DNA from: JACZWZ01 sp036478235
GTDB taxonomy: Bacteria > Actinomycetota > Acidimicrobiia > Spongiisociales > UBA11373
DNA: 64,000 nt
Direction of reading: 5' to 3'
Assembly: GCA_036478235.1 (NCBI GenBank)
Contig: JAZGDZ010000089.1
Span: 3,846 to 67,845 of the forward strand
Below the pieces are notes generated by a model, which saw only the letters and a program-made list of their open reading frames with translations, made no database searches and had not been told where the DNA came from. The position numbers and the translations under genes are program-made. Shown here piece after piece: positions 58,559 to 64,000 of this stretch; within the stretch, counting starts at the first letter, position 1, and each line of letters begins with the position of its first letter.

Positions 58559-59226
58559 TTGCTCCCTCTCTGATCGGCGAGCGCCTCCTGATAGGCGTCC
58601 CAGTCCTGGTTGAACCGCTCGTTACCGATGTCGGTGAGCGGATGGTTGAAAAGCTTGTCCATCACGGCGAACGGCATCGTGGCGGCGTCGGCTCCGATCC
58701 TGGCCGCCTCCACGACGTGGCGGGGGTGACGCAGGCTGGCTGCGAGCACCTGGGTCTTATGTCCCTGCACGGCGTAGATCTCCACTATCTCTTCGAGCAG
58801 CGCGAGGCTGTCGTTGGCGATGTCGTCCACCCGGCCGAGGAAGGGCGAGACGAATGTGGCTCCAATGGTGGCGGCCAGGATCGCCTGGGCCCCCGAGAAC
58901 ACGAGGGTGACGTTGATCGGGATCCCCTCGCTGGTGAGGCGAGCACCGGCGGTGACGCCCGCCCTGGTCATCGGAACCTTGATGACGATGTTGTCTGCGA
59001 TATCGACGAGCTGTTTCGCCTGAGCGAGCATCTCCTCGGGCGCATCGGCCACGACTTCGGCCGAGACCGGCCCCTTGACGATGTCGGTGATCGCCTTTAG
59101 GAGGTCGTGGAATTCGAGCCCCTCCCGGGCGGCGAGGGTCGGATTGGTCGTGAGACCCTCGAGGATGCCCCAGGAATGGGCGGTTTCGATGTCGGCCAAA
59201 TGAGCCGTATCGAGGAACAGCTTCAA
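58555..59226 (-). CDS. tal: TalC-type transaldolase / fructose-6-phosphate aldolase family
   Basis: A 223-residue short transaldolase. MKLFLDTAHLADIETAHSWG and GLTTNPTL start the barrel; the Schiff-base lysine is in NIVIKVPMT. Short members are either transaldolases or fructose-6-phosphate aldolases. It is first of the tal-rho-rpmE run, with its own promoter upstream. Confidence 0.92.
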   Translation of the reverse strand: MKLFLDTAHLADIETAHSWGILEGLTTNPTLAAREGLEFHDLLKAITDIVKGPVSAEVVADAPEEMLAQAKQLVDIADNIVIKVPMTRAGVTAGARLTSEGIPINVTLVFSGAQAILAATIGATFVSPFLGRVDDIANDSLALLEEIVEIYAVQGHKTQVLAASLRHPRHVVEAARIGADAATMPFAVMDKLFNHPLTDIGNERFNQDWDAYQEALADQRGSK

Positions 59227-59331
59227 CGGATTCTCCAGAACGTAGTTCTGATTCGGGGACCCGCCAGACCGAGCACACGCGTGAGCCGGCGGACGGAGTC
59301 CGGGGAAACGGGTGATCTACCCGAGGAGGTG

Positions 59332-59359
59332 ATTGTAGAGCGTCTTCGCCGCTGGGCAA
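59332..59359 (-). promoter_or_regulatory. Predicted promoter of the tal-rho operon
   Basis: Minus strand: -35 box TTGCCC (59359-59354), 16-bp spacer, -10 box TACAAT (59337-59332). The transcript would begin about 100 bases before the transaldolase start, in the gap downstream of thrC. Box quality is moderate. Confidence 0.5.
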
Positions 59360-59375
59360 AGGCGCATCGCCCGGA

Positions 59376-60395
59376 TCACCAGCCGAGTGCCTCCCGGACC
59401 GCATCGGCCTCGGGGGCCACGGGATCGGGTTGCATGGTTTCATCGACCGCAATGGCAGGGTCCTTGAGCCCGTGTCCGGTCAGCGTGCATACAACCGGCC
59501 CCTCAGGCAGGTCGCCCCGATACTTGATCAGGCCGGCGACCGATGCCGCCGACGCCGGCTCGCAGAACACGCCGACGCTCGAGGCCAGCAGGTCGTACGC
59601 AGCCAGGATCTCCTCGTCGGTCACCGCCTCGATCCGCCCGTGCGACTCATCGCGGGCGGCCACCGCCCCTTCCCACGAGGCGGGGCGACCGATCCGGATC
59701 GCGGTGGCCACCGTCTCGGGCTCGTCGATCGGCTCACCGCGGACGATTGGAGCCGCCCCGGCCGCCTGGAAGCCCCACATCCGAGGTGCGGCGCCCGAGG
59801 CCCGATACCCCTTCCAGTGGGCGGCAATGTTTCCGGCGTTGCCCACCGGCAGGCAGTGGACCGCGGGGGCACTTCCCAGCGCCTCCATCACCTCCCAGGC
59901 GACGGTCTGCTGCCCCTCTATCCGGTCGGGGTTGACGGAGTTGACCAAGACCACGTCGTCGCCGGTGATCTCCCGGACGACGCCGAGGGCAGCATCGAAG
60001 TTGCCGTGCACGGCGACCACCCTTGCCCCGTGCCGGACGGCCTGTGCCAGCTTTCCCAGAGCCACGTTTCCCGCGGGGAGGATCACGACCGCCTCGATTC
60101 CGGCCCGAGCCGCGTACGCCGCGGCCGACGCCGAGGTGTTTCCGGTGGAGGCGCACACGACTGCCCCCGCCCCGCGCCCGACGGCCTTGGAGACGGCCAG
60201 CGTCATCCCCCGATCCTTGAACGATCCGGTCGGATTGGCCCCCTCCACCTTGAGATGGACATCACGATCGACCATCGCGGACAGAGCGGGGGCGGCCAGC
60301 AGCGGCGTGTTTCCCTCGAGAAGAGTCACCGCGGCCACTCCGTCGTCGATGTCGAGACGATCCCGGTACACCTCGATGAGGCCCGGCCAGCTCAC
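59376..60395 (-). CDS. thrC: Threonine synthase
   Basis: A 339-residue PLP enzyme that converts O-phosphohomoserine to threonine. The PLP lysine is in NPTGSFKDRGMTLA; ASTGNTSASAAAYAARAG and PVGNAGNIAAHWKGY are the usual substrate and cofactor loops. This is the short (class I-like) actinobacterial form. It overlaps the hom stop by four bases. Confidence 0.95.
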   Translation of the reverse strand: MSWPGLIEVYRDRLDIDDGVAAVTLLEGNTPLLAAPALSAMVDRDVHLKVEGANPTGSFKDRGMTLAVSKAVGRGAGAVVCASTGNTSASAAAYAARAGIEAVVILPAGNVALGKLAQAVRHGARVVAVHGNFDAALGVVREITGDDVVLVNSVNPDRIEGQQTVAWEVMEALGSAPAVHCLPVGNAGNIAAHWKGYRASGAAPRMWGFQAAGAAPIVRGEPIDEPETVATAIRIGRPASWEGAVAARDESHGRIEAVTDEEILAAYDLLASSVGVFCEPASAASVAGLIKYRGDLPEGPVVCTLTGHGLKDPAIAVDETMQPDPVAPEADAVREALGW

Positions 60396-61672
60396 CCGTC
60401 CTCGCTCTCCACCCGGATCACCGAGGCGATGGATTCGACCGCGGCGAGCGACCGGAGCGCCTCGACCGCGGCCTGCTGGGCGGCCTCGGGAGCGGTGTGG
60501 GTCACCAGCACGAGGGTGGCCGAGTCGCCCCGGCCCTCCTGACGGACCGAGAGGATGCTCACCCCGGCCTCACTGAAGGCGCCCGCTATCTGTGCCAGCA
60601 CACCCGGGCTGTCCACCACCTCCAGCCGGACATACCACTGGGTGTCGACCGTCCCGAAGTCGACGACGTCGCCGGGCTCCACCCTGATCCGGGGAACCAC
60701 CCGGGAGCCGGACAGGTGCACGCGGGCGGCGTCAATGACGTCGCCGAGCACGGCGGTGGCGGTGGGCTCTCCGCCGGCCCCCGGCCCGGCGAAGAGCAGC
60801 TCGCCGACGGAAGGGCCCTCTATGTAGATGGCGTTCGTCGCCCCGCGAATCGCCGCGAGCGGATGATCGACGGAGAGCATGAGCGGGTGCACCCGGACAC
60901 TCACCCCATCACTGCGCCGCTCGGCGACGGCAAGCAGCCGAATCACGAACCCGAGCTCATCGGCGGCGCGGAAATCGGCGGCGCTGATCGCGGTTATCCC
61001 CTCCGCGTGGACCCGATCCGGCGCCACCCAGGTTCCGAAGGCGAGACCGGCGAGGATCGCCGCCTTCGCAGCCGCATCGGCTCCGGACACGTCGGCCGTG
61101 GGGTCGGCCTCGGCGTATCCGAGGCGCTGCGCTTCGGCGAGTGCCTCCTCATATCCGACACCCTCGTCGGCCATCGATGTGAGGATGAAGTTCGTCGTCC
61201 CGTTGACGATCCCCAGCACGCGAGCCACCTGCTCGCCGGCGAGCGTCTCGGTCAGCGGTCGGATGATCGGGATACCTCCTCCAACGGTCGCCTCGAAGAG
61301 CAGCGGCACGCCGGCCTCGGCGGCGGCAGCGAACAACTCGGGTCCCCGGGCAGCGACCAGCTCCTTGTTGGCGGTGACCACCGGCTTTCTCGCCCGAAGT
61401 GCGGCCAGCACCAGAATCCCCGCTGGATCGAGACCGCCCATCACCTCGACGATCAGGTCGACGGCGGGATCGTCGACGAGGTCCATGACCTCGGCCGTGA
61501 CGATCTCGGACGGGATGCCGGGACGCTCTTTCGAGACGTCGCGCACGGCCACCCTGCGAACCTCCAGGTCGAGGCCGGTCTTGGCGGTCACCACGGCTCG
61601 CTCCTCCACGAGCCGACGCACCAGCGTGCCGCCGACGGTCCCCGCTCCCGCGATCCCGATTCCGATCGTCAT
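60392..61672 (-). CDS. hom: Homoserine dehydrogenase
   Basis: A 426-residue NAD(P)-dependent dehydrogenase reducing aspartate semialdehyde. The N-terminal nucleotide loop is IGIAGAGTVGGTLVRRL; VMGGLDPAG and the catalytic region GIVNGTTNFILTSM follow, and a C-terminal ACT domain (VVDSPGVLAQIAGAFSEAGVSI) is present for feedback control by threonine. The ATG at 61672 is preferred over an upstream start. The gene is coupled to thrC, giving the threonine branch. Confidence 0.96.
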   Translation of the reverse strand: MTIGIGIAGAGTVGGTLVRRLVEERAVVTAKTGLDLEVRRVAVRDVSKERPGIPSEIVTAEVMDLVDDPAVDLIVEVMGGLDPAGILVLAALRARKPVVTANKELVAARGPELFAAAAEAGVPLLFEATVGGGIPIIRPLTETLAGEQVARVLGIVNGTTNFILTSMADEGVGYEEALAEAQRLGYAEADPTADVSGADAAAKAAILAGLAFGTWVAPDRVHAEGITAISAADFRAADELGFVIRLLAVAERRSDGVSVRVHPLMLSVDHPLAAIRGATNAIYIEGPSVGELLFAGPGAGGEPTATAVLGDVIDAARVHLSGSRVVPRIRVEPGDVVDFGTVDTQWYVRLEVVDSPGVLAQIAGAFSEAGVSILSVRQEGRGDSATLVLVTHTAPEAAQQAAVEALRSLAAVESIASVIRVESEDG

Positions 61673-61706
61673 CGTGAAATCGTACCGGCAGCGGTCGGCC
61701 GCGCCG

Positions 61707-63371
61707 CTACATCGTCTCCGGCGCACTCAGGCCGAGCACGCCCAGCACCGCCAGAAGCACGCTCTTGGCGGCCTCTACCAGCCACAGACGTGCCTGGGTG
61801 ACGGATGCGTCCTCGGTGACCACCCGGCATTCGGTGTAGAAGCGGTGAAACGCTGTGGCGAAGTCCGCCCCGTAGGCAGCGACGCGGTGCGGGGCCCGCC
61901 GTCGCGCCGCCTCGGCGATCTCCTCTCCCAGCCGGTCGGCTTCCCGCAGCATGGCAAGCTCGGTCGGTTCGGTGAGCACGGAGAGATCCACTTCTTCCAG
62001 AGGGGCACGAGCGACGCCCTGCTCCGCGGCAAACCGCTCCAGCGAGCACATCCGGGCATGGGCGTACTGGAGGTAGTACACGGGATTGTCCATCGACTGC
62101 GCCTTCGCCGCCTCCAGATCGAAGTTGATCGCCGTGTCCGGGCTGAAGGCGGCCAGGTGGTAGCGGGTGGCATCCGGCCCCACTTCTTCGAGCACCTCGC
62201 GGAAGGAGACGAACTCGCCGGTCCGCGTCGACATCCTCACCGGTTCACCGCCCCGATTCACACTGACCATCTGATTGATGACGATCTCGAGGCTATCCGG
62301 GTCGTATCCCAGCGCCTCCACTGCCGCCTTCATCCGCGCGATGTATCCGTGGTGGTCTGCCCCCCAAACGTTGATGACTCGATCAAACCCGCGCTCAAAC
62401 TTGTTCCGGTGATAGGCGACGTCGGGAGCGATGTAGGTGTACTCGCCGTCGGATTTCACCAGCACCCGGTCCTTCTCGTCGCCGAAGTCCGTGGTCCGGA
62501 ACCACACCGCCCCTTCGGCCTCGTACACGTGGCCCCGTTCCCGCAGCACGTCGATCGAGCGATCCACGTCGCCGGTGCCGTGCAGCGTCGTCTCGCTGAA
62601 CCAGACGTCGAAGGGGATTCGCGCCAGATCGAGCGTCTCCTCGATTTCCTGCATTGCCCGCTCTTGCCCCCACTGCCGGATTCGGTCGCGCCGGTCGTCG
62701 ACGTCGGCCAGCGCATCGCCCTGTTCGGCCGCCAGCTCGGCGGCCCACTCTGCAACGTACCCACCGTGGTAACCGTCCCTGGGAAAGTCCACATCCCGGC
62801 CCACGGCCTGGAGATACCGCGCCTCGAGGCTTGCGGCGTAGCGGTCCATCTGCACGCCGGCGTCGTTGTAGTAGTACTCGCGGCTCACCGAGTGGCCGGC
62901 GTAGTCGAGCGTCCGCGCGATGACATCTCCGATGACGCCTCCCCGGCCGTGGCCGATGTGGAGCGGTCCGTTCGGGTTGGACGAAACGAACTCCACCTGA
63001 ATCCTCTCCCCAGACCCCGGCTTGCCGCGGGCGTGGTCCGGTCCGCCGGCTGCCGCCTTCCTCAAGACCTGCAGGTACCACTCGGGCCCCAGCGTGAAGT
63101 TGATGAACCCCGGCCCGGCCACCTCGGTGGCGACGAGGTGATCGATCTCGGGCAGATGCTCCAGGACGACGACGGCCAGGTCGCGCGGCGGCATCCCGGC
63201 GTGCTTCGCCGCCACCAGGGCTACGTTGGACGCCCAGTCGCCGTGGTCCCGATCGCGGGGCCGTTCGACCACAAAATCGACCTCGCCGATGGTCGGGATC
63301 GCACCCTCGACCGCGGCCCGCCCGAGGGCGATGCGGATGGCCTGCTCGATGGCATCGGGAAAGGCGGTCAT
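61707..63371 (-). CDS. argS: Arginyl-tRNA synthetase
   Basis: A 554-residue class I synthetase. The HIGH motif is in NGPLHIGHGRGGVIGD, with the NPN preceding it, and the second lysine motif is the degenerate RMSTRTGEFVSF, as usual in ArgS. The DALR anticodon-binding domain ends LGVLGLSAPETM. ATG 63371 is chosen by family alignment. It is divergent from a tRNA-Arg gene, a satisfying pairing but not a known regulatory one. Confidence 0.97.
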   Translation of the reverse strand: MTAFPDAIEQAIRIALGRAAVEGAIPTIGEVDFVVERPRDRDHGDWASNVALVAAKHAGMPPRDLAVVVLEHLPEIDHLVATEVAGPGFINFTLGPEWYLQVLRKAAAGGPDHARGKPGSGERIQVEFVSSNPNGPLHIGHGRGGVIGDVIARTLDYAGHSVSREYYYNDAGVQMDRYAASLEARYLQAVGRDVDFPRDGYHGGYVAEWAAELAAEQGDALADVDDRRDRIRQWGQERAMQEIEETLDLARIPFDVWFSETTLHGTGDVDRSIDVLRERGHVYEAEGAVWFRTTDFGDEKDRVLVKSDGEYTYIAPDVAYHRNKFERGFDRVINVWGADHHGYIARMKAAVEALGYDPDSLEIVINQMVSVNRGGEPVRMSTRTGEFVSFREVLEEVGPDATRYHLAAFSPDTAINFDLEAAKAQSMDNPVYYLQYAHARMCSLERFAAEQGVARAPLEEVDLSVLTEPTELAMLREADRLGEEIAEAARRRAPHRVAAYGADFATAFHRFYTECRVVTEDASVTQARLWLVEAAKSVLLAVLGVLGLSAPETM

Positions 63372-63435
63372 GGGAGACACCGATCGTACCGCTCGGCCCT
63401 GAGGGTCCTGAGGGCATTGGTACACTCGGCCCACC

Positions 63436-63508
63436 GCCCTCGTAGCTCAGGGGATTAGAGCACCGGCCTCCGGAGCCGGGTGCGCAGGTTCGAATCCTGC
63501 CGGGGGCG
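63436..63508 (+). tRNA. tRNA-Arg (CCG)
   Basis: A complete cloverleaf: acceptor GCCCTCG pairs with CGGGGGC (one G-U wobble), anticodon stem CCGGC/GCCGG with loop CTCCGGA giving anticodon CCG (reads CGG), T arm CAGGTTCGAATCCTG. Discriminator G. CCA is not encoded. A TACACT -10 box with a TG extension (63418-63426) lies ten bases upstream. The next 25 bases downstream of position 63486 are duplicated at 63700. Confidence 0.95.
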
Positions 63509-63764
63509 CTCCTGGATCACTCCCCCCTGGAGGGGGAATCAGCGAGCGAAGCGAGCTGGTGGGGGGTCATTCCGCCGCACATCGCCACCTACTCGGTGGC
63601 GACGTTTGCTTCCGGGCTGGCATCGACACCCCTTGCCTCCCGGCTCTGTTGTGAACGGTTCGGGTGGACACAGAACGCTGACCCGGGGTGTCGCGGAGAA
63701 GGTTCGAATCCTGCCGGGGGCGCTATTGGATCACTCCCCCTGGAGGGGGAGTCAGCGAGTAGGG
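63486..63764. repeat. Duplication of the tRNA-Arg 3' end and its downstream element (two copies, offset 214 bp)
   Basis: Bases 63486-63510, covering the T arm, acceptor 3' strand and the next two bases (AGGTTCGAATCC and then TGCCGGGGGCGCT), recur exactly at 63700-63724. Similarity continues for about 40 more bases (TGGATCACTCCCCC, TGGAGGGGGA, TCAGCGAG) with a few differences. This is how an integration site or a slipped duplication would look. No integrase is present. Confidence 0.85.
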
Positions 63765-63889
63765 ATCACTCCCCCCTTGCGGGGGAGTCGGCCGGCGAAG
63801 CCGGTCGGTGGGGGGTGGACCGGCGCGGCGCAGCCGCGTAGCACCAACGGAGGGGGGTGGGCACGCCCGGCGCAGCCGGTGGGCACCGG
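63519..63889. repeat. Cluster of REP-like elements after tRNA-Arg
   Basis: The 381-bp gap after the tRNA has no credible gene. It holds several copies of one element: a C-run/G-run hairpin (CTCCCCC, TGGA or TTGC loop, GGGGGAG), then a GCGAAGC-type palindrome, then GGTGGGGGGT. Stems differ among copies (AGCGAGC-GAA-GCGAGCT, GGCCGGC-GAA-GCCGGTC, GCGGC-GCA-GCCGC, CCGGC-GCA-GCCGG) but keep the GNA loop. A separate 7-bp hairpin (CGCCACC-TACTC-GGTGGCG) lies at 63583-63601. Confidence 0.75.
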
Positions 63890-64000
63890 CTACATGGGGT
63901 AGACGTAGCCCAGCTCGAGGATCTGCCAGCCGGATGGCCCCCGACCGAGCACGATGTTGACCTGCCAGCCCACCTGAGCGAGATCGCTGGCCTCCGGCGG
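63890..64000 (-). CDS. C-terminal end of an unidentified gene (partial)
   Basis: On the minus strand a frame enters from the window edge and ends at TAG (63892-63890), giving 36 residues: ...ASDLAQVGWQVNIVLGRG, then PSGWQILELGYVYPM. The alternating hydrophobic pattern looks like the last beta strands of a soluble or exported domain. Too short to name. It ends just past the REP-like cluster. Confidence 0.6.
   Translation of the reverse strand, partial: PPEASDLAQVGWQVNIVLGRGPSGWQILELGYVYPM

Noticed and set aside
60879..63458. An 859-aa open frame on the plus strand
   Set aside because: It lies antisense to hom and argS, has no domain and is rich in Arg/Ser/Thr/Pro of the kind produced by reading GC-rich genes backwards.
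63509..63889. A functional integrated element after the tRNA-Arg
   Set aside because: The two copies of the tRNA end are only 214 bp apart and enclose no gene or integrase.

Overview
The window is GC-rich, densely coded actinobacterial DNA. The best guess at lineage is the class Acidimicrobiia or a close relative. This rests on a MshB-type mycothiol deacetylase, a nickel superoxide dismutase with its SodX protease, several lipoproteins with Thr/Ser-rich linkers (including a DUF3048 protein), and the actinobacterial order thrC-hom-argS / rho-rpmE-prfA / prmC-tsaC-glyA / atp operon. No phage, transposase, integrase or CRISPR array is visible. Lineage is inferred; no 16S gene is present.

Layout. 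1-2 kb: end of a polyphosphate kinase fused to a NUDIX domain, a histidine phosphatase and pgl. 2.1-3.1 kb: two paralogous lipoproteins. 3.1-8.4 kb: a nine-gene bacterial microcompartment (BMC) operon on the minus strand (rpiB, deoC, two BMC-T, one BMC-H, three BMC-P and a CoA-acylating aldehyde dehydrogenase). 8.5-15.1 kb: an HTH protein, a DMT transporter, two ABC ATPase/permease pairs and MurJ. 15.1-21.2 kb: Ni-SOD with SodX, a penicillin-acylase-family hydrolase, a DUF3048 lipoprotein and an amidase. 21.3-24.2 kb: korAB, a 2-oxoacid:ferredoxin oxidoreductase. 24.3-32.6 kb: a Tat-exported type II DMSO-reductase-family molybdoenzyme operon that looks like periplasmic nitrite oxidoreductase/nitrate reductase (NXR/pNar clade), with a divergent Rrf2 regulator. 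32.6-36.2 kb: a HisA-like protein, MshB-like deacetylase, M23 peptidase and SRPBCC protein. 36.3-46.8 kb: the complete ATP synthase operon, glyA, tsaC and prmC. 46.9-54.4 kb: an accessory block (VOC protein, S9 peptidase, cupredoxin lipoprotein, M16 peptidase). 54.7-63.4 kb: prfA, DUF1385, rpmE, rho, transaldolase, thrC, hom, argS. 63.4-64 kb: tRNA-Arg(CCG), a repeat-rich gap and the end of an unknown gene.

How the genes work together. In the BMC, DeoC would split 2-deoxyribose-5-phosphate into glyceraldehyde-3-phosphate and acetaldehyde, and the aldehyde dehydrogenase would convert acetaldehyde to acetyl-CoA inside the shell. No phosphotransacylase or alcohol dehydrogenase is encoded nearby to recycle CoA or NAD. 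The molybdoenzyme operon encodes catalytic (Mo/4Fe-4S), four-cluster Fe-S, and haem-b membrane-anchored subunits with a TorD chaperone. It would exchange electrons between nitrite/nitrate (or a related oxyanion) outside the membrane and the respiratory chain.

Several intergenic gaps, notably the convergent ones, carry structured repeats: strict 7-bp tandem repeats arranged as inverted arms, REP-like palindromes with GNA loops, or simple hairpins. The most interesting items are the NXR-like operon, the minimal BMC with a residue-substituted RpiB, and the heptad repeat elements.
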